Shown here piece after piece: positions 1-9,026 of a DNA stretch of 64,000 nucleotides. Each line of letters begins with the position of its first letter. The stretch's first letter is position 1. Source of the DNA: an uncultured Lachnospiraceae bacterium (GTDB taxonomy: Bacteria > Bacillota > Clostridia > Lachnospirales > Lachnospiraceae); the NCBI GenBank assembly GCA_947652925.1, contig CANTEW010000005.1:27462-91461 (forward strand). Reading direction: 5' to 3'. Both the position numbers and the translations under genes were made by a program. The notes below the pieces were generated by a model that made no database searches, was not told where the DNA came from, and worked only from the letters and a program-made list of their open reading frames with translations.

Positions 1-16
1 ACGGGAAACTCCCCGT
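1..16 (-). terminator. Possible terminator hairpin at window edge
   Basis: ACGGG at 1-5 can pair with CCCGT at 12-16, just past the stop of the DUF3786 gene. It may be the end of the CODH/ACS operon, but the T-tract that would prove it lies outside the window. Confidence 0.25.
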
Positions 17-30
17 CCCTGGCCATCCCA

Positions 31-702
31 TCATGCACCGATACATTTATCCAATGCTTTCATCATCCCGATACACACATCCCCCACCACAGCTATATCT
101 TCTGCCTCGAAAGCATGTGGGAAATTATCAGAGAATATGATCTGTGAAGACGGTGGGAATTCTTCGTCTCCTTCCCATAAGATAAACCTGACATAGTATC
201 TCCCGATCAGGCATATTTCATAAGAGATATCCCCCAGATCCAGTTTTTTCCCTTTCATCCGTTCCATGACCGCCTGGAAACGATCGAGCTTATTGCCGAA
301 TCCATAGGCCAGACGCAGGATACAGCGTCCATGGAATTGCTTCTGGTAGACATTCCCCCAGGGCATATCGCTGTATGCCACGAATTTCCCGCTGGGAAAA
401 GAATCCTCCCCGTTCAGCAGATACCGGATGACGAGGATCTTGGCGGCGATCATATCTTCCAGCGGATAATACCCTATCTCATCTGGTTCATGATCCACTT
501 GGAAATCCGGCCAGGTGATCTTATAGACACTGCCCAGCAATCCTACTGCAAAGCTCTTCGTCCCCTCATCATAACTGATGCCAAGGCGCTGTGCGATCTC
601 CTGGGGATCTGCCTGTCCATACAGAGACAGGTAATGTTCCCAGGGCAGTCTCTCCTTATTGTCTTTCGCGTATGGAAACTCTTTCTCTGTTGTCTTCTCC
701 AT
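31..702 (-). CDS. DUF3786 domain protein, last gene of CODH/ACS operon
   Basis: A 223-residue soluble protein with no signal peptide or membrane segment. The segment around DEIGYYPLEDMIAAKILVIR and the later AYGFGNKLDRF region match my memory of the DUF3786 family, which often sits beside corrinoid and CODH/ACS genes. No catalytic motif is visible and the function is unknown. The ATG start has a CAGGAG ribosome site. The gene follows acsV by 15 bases on the same strand, so it is probably translated from the same mRNA and may help corrinoid-protein activation or complex assembly; that role is inferred from position only. Confidence 0.75.
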   Translation of the reverse strand: MEKTTEKEFPYAKDNKERLPWEHYLSLYGQADPQEIAQRLGISYDEGTKSFAVGLLGSVYKITWPDFQVDHEPDEIGYYPLEDMIAAKILVIRYLLNGEDSFPSGKFVAYSDMPWGNVYQKQFHGRCILRLAYGFGNKLDRFQAVMERMKGKKLDLGDISYEICLIGRYYVRFILWEGDEEFPPSSQIIFSDNFPHAFEAEDIAVVGDVCIGMMKALDKCIGA

Positions 703-717
703 TTCTCTACTCCTGAC

Positions 718-2652
718 TTATTCCATTCTAGCTTTTACGGAAGGGAACAGATTGATATCCGTGTGCGGCAGGAAACAAGCTCCTATAAATTCATCCATAT
801 AAGAAGGTACGGTACTCAACTCCATATATGTCATATTCTGTGCGATCTCGTAGACTTTCCGCTCTGATTCTGTGGATAAGAGCATCGCATAAGAACCGGA
901 CAGGGAAGAATTGCCCACATAGTGGAATTTCTCCTGGGGGATATCGGGGAACATACCGATATTCACCGCATTCTGCATATTGATCCCGCTCCCGATGCCT
1001 CCGGCTACATATACATTGTCGATCATAGATACGTCAAAATCCAGGGATACGAGCATCGTCTGGATCGCTGAGAAAATAGCGCCTTTGGCTCTGATAAAGT
1101 TGTCGATATCCACCTCTGTGATCTCCACATCTTTTACCGAGCCTGCCTCTTCCTCAAATGCCAGTACATAGCTGCCCGTCCCGTACTCATCACGTTTGAT
1201 CCGCTTGCCCTCCCGGATAAATTTACCCTTGGGGTCGATGATCCCCGCAAGATAAAGTTCGCTGATCACATCAATGATCCCCGATCCACACAGGCCAATA
1301 GGTTTCTCGCCCTCACCACCAACGATGATGCAAGTCGGTTCCATGGTCTCTTTGTCGATCGTACACGCCTCGATCGCCCCGTCCGTGGCGCGCATACCGC
1401 AACTGATATCACCGCCCTCAAAGGCCGGCCCTGCAGAACATGCACAACTCATGAGGAAATCCGAATTCCCGAAGACCAGCTCTCCATTAGTACCCAGGTC
1501 GATGAACAAGGAAAATTCTGGTTTGTTCCAGATCATACTGACAAAAGTCCCGGCTGTAATGTCACCGCCCACATAACTCCCGATATTCGGCGCTACGATG
1601 ATATGCGCGTCTGGATTCACATCGATGCCAAGATCTGAGGCAAAGAGCGAATTTGTCTTGAAGAAGGCCGGGATGTAAGGTTCCATCCTGAGCGGATCCG
1701 CATTGATCCCTGCAAAGAGATGGTTCATCGTCGTATTGCTGGCGATACACATCCGGTAGATCTGTTTCTTTGAGAACCCGATACTGGAACACATCTGCTC
1801 CACCATAGGATTGATCGTCTCTTCGATCACAGCTTTCTGGAGCCGGAGCTGGCCGCCTGGTTTCTGTGATTCGATGATACGGTTGATCACATCCGCCCCG
1901 TAACGTATCTGACCATTTCCTGAAGAGGCTTTTGCCAGGATCTCCCCTGTCTCCATATTGATGATCAGTGCAGATACAGTTGTCGTACCTATATCGATAG
2001 CAAGACCGCCTATGACCACATCGTAGTCTTTTGGGAAAATATCATATACGAACATATCATCGGGTGTGGTACGGATCACACATTTCACTGTGAAATCGCT
2101 CTCCCTGAGTACATCCGGCATTTTCAGCAGTACCGAATACGGAAAACGGACTGTCTTCAGGTTCATATATTTGCGCAGTGCCCGGGCAAGTCTTTCATTG
2201 TCCGGCATCGTATCATCCAATGACGGCGGATCCATCATCACTTCCACTACATCCAGACTATTATGAAGATCTATGCCGGCAAATTCTATGCTCTCTTTCG
2301 TCTGCTGGAAGATCTGGATCTCGTCTTTAGAACTCAAGTCCGCTACCTTCATCCGACTCTTGAATGCAGACGCGATATCCGGGACCAAGACCTCCACATC
2401 ATTGGTGAGTTCACTGATACAGGCAAGTCTCCAGCCCTGGTCAAATTCATCATCCGTGATATGACGAGTCTTCTTCGACTCCATCTGGCCTTCCAACAGT
2501 TTGATCTTACACTTTCCGCAGGAGGCATTCCCCGAACAAGGTGCATCGATCACCACGTTAGACTTCTGAGCTAATTCCAGAAGAGTCTCACCTTCGGTTG
2601 CATAGTTCTCCACCTGACTACCATCTTCAAATTTAAACGTCACCTTATACAT
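718..2652 (-). CDS. acsV: Reductive activator of corrinoid/iron-sulfur protein
   Basis: A 644-residue protein of the RACo/AcsV type (DUF4445/ASKHA fold). The first ~90 residues form a plant-type [2Fe-2S] ferredoxin domain with Cys39, Cys45, Cys48 and a later Cys in WRLACISEL. A linker follows, then from about residue 215 an ATPase-like domain with GGLAIDIGTTT, FIDLGTNGEL and VGGEGEKPIGLCGSGI. The family uses ATP hydrolysis to push an electron into the inactive Co(II) corrinoid of AcsCD, restoring Co(I). The ATG has an AAAGGAG site. It lies 179 bases after acsE, a gap with a terminator-like hairpin, so its expression may be lower than that of the enzyme genes. Confidence 0.93.
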   Translation of the reverse strand: MYKVTFKFEDGSQVENYATEGETLLELAQKSNVVIDAPCSGNASCGKCKIKLLEGQMESKKTRHITDDEFDQGWRLACISELTNDVEVLVPDIASAFKSRMKVADLSSKDEIQIFQQTKESIEFAGIDLHNSLDVVEVMMDPPSLDDTMPDNERLARALRKYMNLKTVRFPYSVLLKMPDVLRESDFTVKCVIRTTPDDMFVYDIFPKDYDVVIGGLAIDIGTTTVSALIINMETGEILAKASSGNGQIRYGADVINRIIESQKPGGQLRLQKAVIEETINPMVEQMCSSIGFSKKQIYRMCIASNTTMNHLFAGINADPLRMEPYIPAFFKTNSLFASDLGIDVNPDAHIIVAPNIGSYVGGDITAGTFVSMIWNKPEFSLFIDLGTNGELVFGNSDFLMSCACSAGPAFEGGDISCGMRATDGAIEACTIDKETMEPTCIIVGGEGEKPIGLCGSGIIDVISELYLAGIIDPKGKFIREGKRIKRDEYGTGSYVLAFEEEAGSVKDVEITEVDIDNFIRAKGAIFSAIQTMLVSLDFDVSMIDNVYVAGGIGSGINMQNAVNIGMFPDIPQEKFHYVGNSSLSGSYAMLLSTESERKVYEIAQNMTYMELSTVPSYMDEFIGACFLPHTDINLFPSVKARME

Positions 2653-2759
2653 AGATGAAATCTCCTTTATCCTTTTGAGTCCGGAAATCTCCGCCCACTT
2701 AATTTCCGCCCATTTCTATAAATATGAAACTTGACCGCTCCCTCCCGCGATCTTCATGA

Positions 2760-2809
2760 CAAAAGGGTGGAGAAAATCAGGAGACTAAAACCCCACTTTT
2801 CCTCCACCC
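2760..2809 (-). terminator. Attenuator-like hairpin between acsE and acsV
   Basis: GGGTGGA at 2765-2771 pairs with TCCACCC at 2803-2809, and AAAA/TTTT tracts extend the stem inward after small bulges. On the minus strand the stem is followed by TTTTG. The long loop makes it weaker than a textbook terminator, so partial read-through into acsV is likely. Confidence 0.45.
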
Positions 2810-2831
2810 CTGTATGATCATTTACAATATC

Positions 2832-3617
2832 TTACAGTTCAAGATAGGAATCTGCATACAGTGAATTATCCAAAAGGATATCAGCAGATTTAACAGCTTC
2901 CATCAACCTCTGATCACATGGATTAACGATCGCAGATGTCAGACCCATAGCCATACACATAGCAACCATTGTAGAATCCATGATCGGACGCATATTCTTC
3001 GGCATACCGTTTGATACGTTAGACAGACCACCTGTTGTGTTCAGGCCCATCTCTGTAAACTGACGGATAGATTCCATGATAGCTTTCTGCTGTTCCTGCA
3101 TTCCCTTAGCGACCAAGAATAACGGATCGAACCACAGATCTTCTGCTTCCATACCCAGAGTCATGCCGTGTTCCAGCATCTGCTGGCAGAATGCCATACG
3201 TTCATCAACGTCTGCCGGAACGCTCCCTGCTGAACACAATGCGATAACGATCGCATCGTTAGCAGCTGCAAGATCGATATAGCTCAGTCTGTCGCCAGCA
3301 TCTGCAGAGTTAACGATCGGTTTGCCTTTAGCCCTGTTGTATACAGAGATACCAGCTTCGATAGCAGCCTTGTTAGCTGTATCCAATGCCAGAGGTACAT
3401 TGTCAAACTCGTTCTGGATCGTTGTTACAGCCCATTTCATCAGGTCTTCGCCATCATTTTCAGCCGGTCCGATGTTTACATCGATATAAGTTGCGCCGGC
3501 ATCCAACTGCTCTTTTGCCCTCTGCAGGATCGGTGCAGGATCTCTTTTTTCCATCGCTTCGCGGATAACTGGAGATATACAGTGGATCCTCTCACCGATT
3601 ACGATAAATTTTGCCAT
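2832..3617 (-). CDS. acsE: Methyltetrahydrofolate:corrinoid/iron-sulfur protein methyltransferase
   Basis: A 261-residue single-domain TIM barrel of the pterin-binding (dihydropteroate synthase-like) family, the expected size for AcsE. It moves the methyl group from methyl-tetrahydrofolate onto the Co(I) corrinoid of AcsCD, joining the methyl and carbonyl branches. Family blocks are visible: GERIHC near the N-terminus, GATYIDVNIGPAEND, PLALDT, KPIVNSA, and TTGGLSNVSNGMP, in the acceptor/substrate region. The ATG start has an AAAGGAG site. It is followed by acsV and preceded by acsC in the operon. Confidence 0.95.
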   Translation of the reverse strand: MAKFIVIGERIHCISPVIREAMEKRDPAPILQRAKEQLDAGATYIDVNIGPAENDGEDLMKWAVTTIQNEFDNVPLALDTANKAAIEAGISVYNRAKGKPIVNSADAGDRLSYIDLAAANDAIVIALCSAGSVPADVDERMAFCQQMLEHGMTLGMEAEDLWFDPLFLVAKGMQEQQKAIMESIRQFTEMGLNTTGGLSNVSNGMPKNMRPIMDSTMVAMCMAMGLTSAIVNPCDQRLMEAVKSADILLDNSLYADSYLEL

Positions 3618-3669
3618 ATTAGTTCTCCTTTTATATATAAATGATAATTTGATGCTTTATTACAGACGA

Positions 3670-5013
3670 CTATGCCATTTCCTTCATGAACTTCACAAGC
3701 TGTGTTGCTTCGTTCGGAGCTACGATGATCTCCCAATCCGGAAGTTTTGCTTCCAGATCGCCCTTCAGTACGGCAACTTTACCTGGGATGACCAGCTTAC
3801 GGCATGATACTTTGTCCTTCACCTGTTCTTCGATGAACTTAGCGATCGTACCGGAAGACAGTTTACCAGCAGCCCAAGCTGTCAGTACAGACATACCGCC
3901 TGCATCGCTGATCAACAGGTTACAAGGAACGCCAGACCTCTCCAATTCGCCGGAAACAACGAAGTATGTAAGAGCAAAGTCAACAGTTGTCAGGCACAGG
4001 GAATTCTCGTCTCCACCATTGATCGGGTAGATGCCTGGTTCAACAGTCATTGGTTTCTGAGGATCTGTAAATACGTTCTGACGCAGGCCGTACAGTGGCA
4101 GAGCCTGATCATAGTCCATATCCTGCAGAACGATGATAGAACCATATTTCATTGTGAACAAGGCAGCCAGAGCTTCCTGCAGATATTTGTCGTCTTTTGC
4201 AAGTTTTGCAACTTTAACGATGGACGGATAACCACATGTGCGGTCGCCATCTTTGATCGCAGCACGCCTTAACTGTACAGCGTTTGCGAATGTAGTCTTA
4301 ACGTCAGCGCCTGTCACGTCAACTACGAGGTTCTTGTTTCCAAGTCCTTCCAGTTTTGCGATCGTGTCGTAGATCTCATTTAAGTCGGCTCCGCTCACAC
4401 CCAATACAACACCAGCTTCTGTAGCTACAGCATTCATAGCTTCAGCGTTTGCTGCAGTCGCGCCATTCAATACCGGTTTGGAATCTTTGCAGATATCCAG
4501 AGCTGCTTTTGCAACTGCTTCATCTGTGCATTCCAGTACCAGAGTCCTGCCTGTAGCAGCGGCTTTCTTAACGATATCCAGGTACTTGTCCTGTCCGTCT
4601 TCTGCGCTGTAGTTTACATAAATGAGTTCTACATACATCCTCTCACCGATACGCTCATAGTCAACCTTCTTCAGGCCTTCTAATTTTGCATCGATCGTAG
4701 CATCATCCATGCATGAGCAGATAGCTACAGCATATCTCGGACGGCTCACGAATGTTTTCTCATGCCTGTAAAGTACAGTCTCTCCGCCTAATGTATATTC
4801 TGCATCGCCTGCCCCGATCTTGATCGTCTTCATTGGAGGTGCAGTCGCATCAGCCAATGTAGCCAGAGCTTCTTCGGACATATGCGGGCACGCAGAGATA
4901 TCAGCAGCCCCCTGAGCAACTTTCATAGAGAAAGCCATACAGGTTGGAGACCCACATTCCTTACAGTTTTTCTTTGGTGTCATCTTAAAAATTTGAATAC
5001 CTGTCAGCGCCAT
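3670..5013 (-). CDS. acsC: Corrinoid/iron-sulfur protein large subunit (ACDS gamma)
   Basis: A 447-residue subunit of the corrinoid/iron-sulfur protein, the methyl carrier between AcsE and AcsB. Residues 17-42 hold the N-terminal [4Fe-4S] motif C-x2-C-x4-C-x16-C, which passes electrons to cobalt. A TIM-barrel domain follows, then a C-terminal corrinoid-binding domain (SDAGGMSVLTAWAAG region). Length and domain order match the family. The ATG has an AGGAGG site. It lies 26 bases after acsD, so the two subunits are very likely made together. Confidence 0.95.
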   Translation of the reverse strand: MALTGIQIFKMTPKKNCKECGSPTCMAFSMKVAQGAADISACPHMSEEALATLADATAPPMKTIKIGAGDAEYTLGGETVLYRHEKTFVSRPRYAVAICSCMDDATIDAKLEGLKKVDYERIGERMYVELIYVNYSAEDGQDKYLDIVKKAAATGRTLVLECTDEAVAKAALDICKDSKPVLNGATAANAEAMNAVATEAGVVLGVSGADLNEIYDTIAKLEGLGNKNLVVDVTGADVKTTFANAVQLRRAAIKDGDRTCGYPSIVKVAKLAKDDKYLQEALAALFTMKYGSIIVLQDMDYDQALPLYGLRQNVFTDPQKPMTVEPGIYPINGGDENSLCLTTVDFALTYFVVSGELERSGVPCNLLISDAGGMSVLTAWAAGKLSSGTIAKFIEEQVKDKVSCRKLVIPGKVAVLKGDLEAKLPDWEIIVAPNEATQLVKFMKEMA

Positions 5014-5039
5014 TCTTCTTTATCCTCCTATTTTTCCTA

Positions 5040-5981
5040 TTACACTAATTCTTTGACCATTTTCGCGATTGTTGCAACAGACTGAGGATGTCTCAGGATC
5101 ACGGCATTAGATCCAGATACCAGGTCAGATGCGGCGGTCATGATCTCCATGCCGATACCTCTCTCTTCCCTGGGACCCCATTCCGGGAAATCCTCTTCAG
5201 AAGCAACAGCTTCTTTCACATTCCAAGAATCATTTGCTACCGGTGTAATGATAGGCATCTGAAGTGTTGCATCATCCTGGGACAATGCGGCGCCTCTGAT
5301 ACGATCCATGGCAGATACCACATATTCATATCCGTATCCAACAGCAGCAGTACCAACATCCATCGCGATCCGATCTGCTTTAACGCCCAACTGTGTGCTG
5401 ATAACGTTCAACTGTTTTGCCAAGTTGATATCTACGGCAGACTCAGCACCCATGTTCAGGTCATAAGCCAGACCTACGGAAGCGCCGACTGCTTTGTAGT
5501 TTTCTTCTTTTGCAGACATGATCAGAGCATTTGTACCCTGGCATGCTTCAGCAACTTTCGGGAGGAGAGCAGCATCTTTTTCTACGTTTGAACAGCCTTT
5601 GACTACCAGCGGGCAATCAACTGCTGCAACAACTTCTTTCACAATGGCAACAAGATCTTCAACAGATTTGTTATCTCCATTTGGATCCCCGCCAACTAAT
5701 GTCAATACTACGAAATCTGCACCTTCCATCTGGGATGCTTTTTTAGCCATATCAGCTACTGAAGCACATCCATCATAGAAAGCTTTGATCCCCGGCAGAG
5801 AATCGTCGATACCATTATCTGTGATCTCTACACCCACCTTTGGCGCATTTTCGATGTCGCCGTCAAAAGTATAGAATGGAAGTACACTTTCTCCGCCCAG
5901 TGAGATAGCTTTGTCACCTGTGCCGATCGTGACAGTGTTGATCTTTGCAGAAAATTTTTGTGGTTTTTGATTAAACGGCAT
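5040..5981 (-). CDS. acsD: Corrinoid/iron-sulfur protein small subunit (ACDS delta)
   Basis: A 313-residue TIM-barrel protein that pairs with AcsC to hold the corrinoid cofactor. The N-terminal stretch NTVTIGTGDKAISLGGES is similar to the KIGAGDAEYTLGGE stretch of AcsC, as expected for the related delta and gamma subunits. The start is ATG with a GGAGG site. The 76-base gap to acsB upstream contains a perfect 10-bp hairpin (6026-6048), which may set the relative amounts of acsB and acsDC message. Confidence 0.95.
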   Translation of the reverse strand: MPFNQKPQKFSAKINTVTIGTGDKAISLGGESVLPFYTFDGDIENAPKVGVEITDNGIDDSLPGIKAFYDGCASVADMAKKASQMEGADFVVLTLVGGDPNGDNKSVEDLVAIVKEVVAAVDCPLVVKGCSNVEKDAALLPKVAEACQGTNALIMSAKEENYKAVGASVGLAYDLNMGAESAVDINLAKQLNVISTQLGVKADRIAMDVGTAAVGYGYEYVVSAMDRIRGAALSQDDATLQMPIITPVANDSWNVKEAVASEEDFPEWGPREERGIGMEIMTAASDLVSGSNAVILRHPQSVATIAKMVKELV

Positions 5982-6025
5982 TTTTGATTTAGCCTCCTTA
6001 TTAAAATATTCTATCTATTGACCAG

Positions 6026-6048
6026 TCTGCCTGCCAGAGGCAGGCAGA
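6026..6048 (-). other. Intercistronic hairpin between acsB and acsD
   Basis: TCTGCCTGCC, loop AGA, GGCAGGCAGA: a perfect 10-bp stem. No T-tract follows on the minus strand, so it is more likely an mRNA stability or processing element than a terminator. Confidence 0.6.
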
Positions 6049-6057
6049 ACTAATCTG

Positions 6058-8193
6058 TTACATTAATGGATCCATGCTCAGTGCCGGATGGTTCTTCTCC
6101 TGCAGGAATGTGAACAGTGTTTCCGGATCTTCAGCAATCGTCTCATCACCGATCATATCAGTGAAGTTGTCGATGCCATACATTTCTTTTGCCGTAGCGT
6201 TCAGTCTCTCAGCAACGAAGTCTTTCAGTTCTTTCGGCATCCATACGATACGCTCTAAGCCACCCTCAGCTGCCATGAACTTCTTAGAGGAGATGAAGTG
6301 TTTACCATGTCCCATGAAGCCAGGAGTCTGTACACCACCACCTGTCATAGAAGCCATCTCTGAGAAGGTCATACCCAGAGGTGTAGCGCCTGCGTACTCA
6401 CGGTTAGCGATAGCCACACCGTTTGACATCGGCTCGATACCACAGATACACTCGAAGCATCCACAGGATGTCATCGGGTCTTCCATGATGGAGTACAGTG
6501 TAACTTTTTCCAGTGCGCCCATGGAGTATTTTTTAACAGCAGTATTTACAGATTCGTAAGCGCCCAGTTTCTCGTCGATCACACCTTCTTTGGTGATGAT
6601 CTGGCAAGCGCCTTCCGGCTCCAGCTCATTTGTAGCTTTTGCATCCAACCATGAAACGGCACCGCACAGGCCGAGTCTCTCCGGTGTTACCACACATACG
6701 TGTGACGGTGAGAATGCCTGGCACAGGATACAGCTGTAGTATACGTCTACGGATTCGTCTGTGAGGCTCAGGAGTCTCTCATCACGTTTCTCGAATACGT
6801 TGAATACGAGGCCGTGGCGCAGCTCTTTACAATCCTCTGGGTTTGTATAGATCTTCACCTGACATCTGTCAACGACTGCTTCGTAATCATTCTTTACTTT
6901 CGCATAGAGGATCTCGCCAAGGTGTTTTGCACGGAATCCAGCATTGAAAGCATCCTTGCTGATACGGATACGGATCATATCCCTCTGGCCTGTATGCATG
7001 ATACCTTCACCACCGTTGATGTAAGTATGGAACTTACGCTCGATAACGGATTCGAAGTCTGTCTGCATCTTCTTGCCGCCTACTTCGACAACAAAGCCGA
7101 TGTTGTGCTTGCTGCCCACTTCAAATTCATCGATATCCGGACCGATCAGTTCGATCTTATGATCCTCGATCTCAGCAGCTTCTTTTGTCTGTACAAGTTC
7201 GAAGCAGTCAACCCTAGAACCGTCGAACTCTACCTGCATATCGCCCCTGCGGATGATCTCTCCTTCGAAAGCGGATGCATAGGATACAGGGATATCGATA
7301 TGTGTGATCTTGATCTTGATGTCGCGTGCTTCAAGGGAAGCAGCGTTGAACTTGGATACATCTTCCAGTCTGATCAAGCTCTTCGGTACTTTAACGCCAT
7401 TTGCATAGTCCATGTCGTTGGTCACTACCGGGAAGCCCAGTGCGATAGCGCCTGCACCGCAAGCTACGATCACGTCATCCAATGGTTTGAATGCGTTCAC
7501 GAATGCCGGTACACGCTCGAATGTATATTTCATCAGGTTTGCAGCATCGCCTGGTTTGATGTTACCAAAGATCAATGCAGCACGCAGAGCTACAGATACA
7601 ACATGGATAACAGATGTCACGTCTTTGCCCAGAGGGATGACACGTACATTTGCGCCAGTCTTCATGCCCACTTCTGCAACCTGGTCGATGATCCCGCCTA
7701 CTAAAGTAACGAGGATACCCTGTTCCTGATAGCTCTTTACAAGATCAGCGCCTTCCTGTGCTGTAGGAGCAGAACCAAGGATAACAGCTACACCTGGGAT
7801 ATCGCCTGTTACAAGCGGCACACCCAGTTCACGGATGATCGCATCTGCAAGATGGCCATAGCATGGCTCTGCATAAGGAGTCGCACCATCGATGTATTTC
7901 AGGGCTTCGATAAATTCTGCGCAGAGTGCTGTAGCAACACCTGACATGAAGGCATCGTTGATCCTTCTCTCTCTTGTCATCAGGCTCTTCACAACACCCA
8001 TAGCATCTTTGATATCTTTCAGAGTCTTGATCTTTGTACCTGTTACAGCGTTGTAGCAGGGAAGACCATAAGCTGTATCCGGGAAGCCAACGGCTTTATC
8101 TTCGCCATGCTGTGCGATCGCACTATTTACAGCATCTTCCGTAAGCTTATATACTGCATCATTTCCATTAAAAACGGTATCAAATAATAGCAC
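6058..8193 (-). CDS. acsB: CO-methylating acetyl-CoA synthase (ACS alpha)
   Basis: A 711-residue enzyme that condenses CO, a methyl group from AcsCD and CoA into acetyl-CoA. All six A-cluster cysteines are present at Cys488, 491, 500, 510, 577 and 579. The spacing equals that of the Moorella enzyme (506, 509, 518, 528, 595, 597, as I recall them) with a constant offset of 18, so the Ni-Ni-[4Fe-4S] site should be intact. The N-terminal part contacts CODH and carries the gas tunnel. The start is a GTG at 8193 with an AGGAGG site about ten bases upstream. It sits between a CooC-type ATPase gene and acsD. Confidence 0.96.
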   Translation of the reverse strand: MLLFDTVFNGNDAVYKLTEDAVNSAIAQHGEDKAVGFPDTAYGLPCYNAVTGTKIKTLKDIKDAMGVVKSLMTRERRINDAFMSGVATALCAEFIEALKYIDGATPYAEPCYGHLADAIIRELGVPLVTGDIPGVAVILGSAPTAQEGADLVKSYQEQGILVTLVGGIIDQVAEVGMKTGANVRVIPLGKDVTSVIHVVSVALRAALIFGNIKPGDAANLMKYTFERVPAFVNAFKPLDDVIVACGAGAIALGFPVVTNDMDYANGVKVPKSLIRLEDVSKFNAASLEARDIKIKITHIDIPVSYASAFEGEIIRRGDMQVEFDGSRVDCFELVQTKEAAEIEDHKIELIGPDIDEFEVGSKHNIGFVVEVGGKKMQTDFESVIERKFHTYINGGEGIMHTGQRDMIRIRISKDAFNAGFRAKHLGEILYAKVKNDYEAVVDRCQVKIYTNPEDCKELRHGLVFNVFEKRDERLLSLTDESVDVYYSCILCQAFSPSHVCVVTPERLGLCGAVSWLDAKATNELEPEGACQIITKEGVIDEKLGAYESVNTAVKKYSMGALEKVTLYSIMEDPMTSCGCFECICGIEPMSNGVAIANREYAGATPLGMTFSEMASMTGGGVQTPGFMGHGKHFISSKKFMAAEGGLERIVWMPKELKDFVAERLNATAKEMYGIDNFTDMIGDETIAEDPETLFTFLQEKNHPALSMDPLM

Positions 8194-8217
8194 TTTTTAT
8201 TTACCTCCTGATTATGA

Positions 8218-8982
8218 TCATTGATGATCGATTTTTTCTTTGATTGCCTGGATCTCTTTCACCACATCTTGACTAAAGTCAAAAGGGGACTTTCCCTGAC
8301 GGTCAGCATCCATCACGTCTGTGTTGTAATGGATCATCCCCAACAGGTCTTCCGGAGGGATCTTCTCCTGGATAAAAGCTTCGTCTTCCGGTCCCCGCAC
8401 TTTGTTGGCGACCACACGCACCTGCTTTACACCCAGATCCTCAGCCAGACGCTTCACATTCTTATAAGTCTGCACACTCCTGGCTCCCGGCTCGATGACT
8501 ACGATAAACTGCTCCATGCTCTCTGTGGTACCCCTGCCCAGATGTTCCAGGCCGGCTTCCATATCCAGGATCACCACGTCGTCCCTGTGCAGCACCATAT
8601 TATTGATGATACGTTTCAGCATCACATGTTCCGGGCAGACACAGCCGCCGCCCCCAGTCTCTACCGTACCCAGTACCAGCAGTTTTACACCGTTGCACAT
8701 CTTTCCGTAGCTATCCGGGATATCATCCACTTTTGGGTTTACACGATAGAATTGATTGTCTGGACCGGCTCCTGTGCGCTCCTCTACCAGTTTACGCATC
8801 CTGGAGATGGGGACGATAGAATCCAATGTCTCTTCATCAAACCCCAATGCAAGTCCGAGATTCGCATCCGGATCCACATCCGCGGCCAGCACTTTCCTGC
8901 CTTCCTCAGCATAGAGCCTGGCTAACGTAGCCGCAAAAGTCGTCTTTCCCACCCCGCCTTTACCGGTGATCGCAATCTTCAT
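8218..8982 (-). CDS. cooC: CooC-type ATPase, nickel insertion for CODH/ACS (first copy)
   Basis: A 254-residue MinD/ParA-like P-loop ATPase. The deviant Walker A GKGGVGKTT is at residues 7-15, and the Cys-x-Cys metal site of CooC proteins is seen in GGGGCVCPEHV. Family members bind Ni at this site in an ATP-dependent dimer and help mature the Ni clusters of CODH or ACS (the ACS-linked form is also called AcsF). Its place between acsA and acsB fits the ACS-linked role, but which cluster it serves is inferred. The ATG has a GGAGGG site. Confidence 0.9.
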   Translation of the reverse strand: MKIAITGKGGVGKTTFAATLARLYAEEGRKVLAADVDPDANLGLALGFDEETLDSIVPISRMRKLVEERTGAGPDNQFYRVNPKVDDIPDSYGKMCNGVKLLVLGTVETGGGGCVCPEHVMLKRIINNMVLHRDDVVILDMEAGLEHLGRGTTESMEQFIVVIEPGARSVQTYKNVKRLAEDLGVKQVRVVANKVRGPEDEAFIQEKIPPEDLLGMIHYNTDVMDADRQGKSPFDFSQDVVKEIQAIKEKIDHQ

Positions 8983-9026
8983 ATCATCCCTCCGATCATA
9001 CGCATCTGATCCTAGATCTCAGATCA

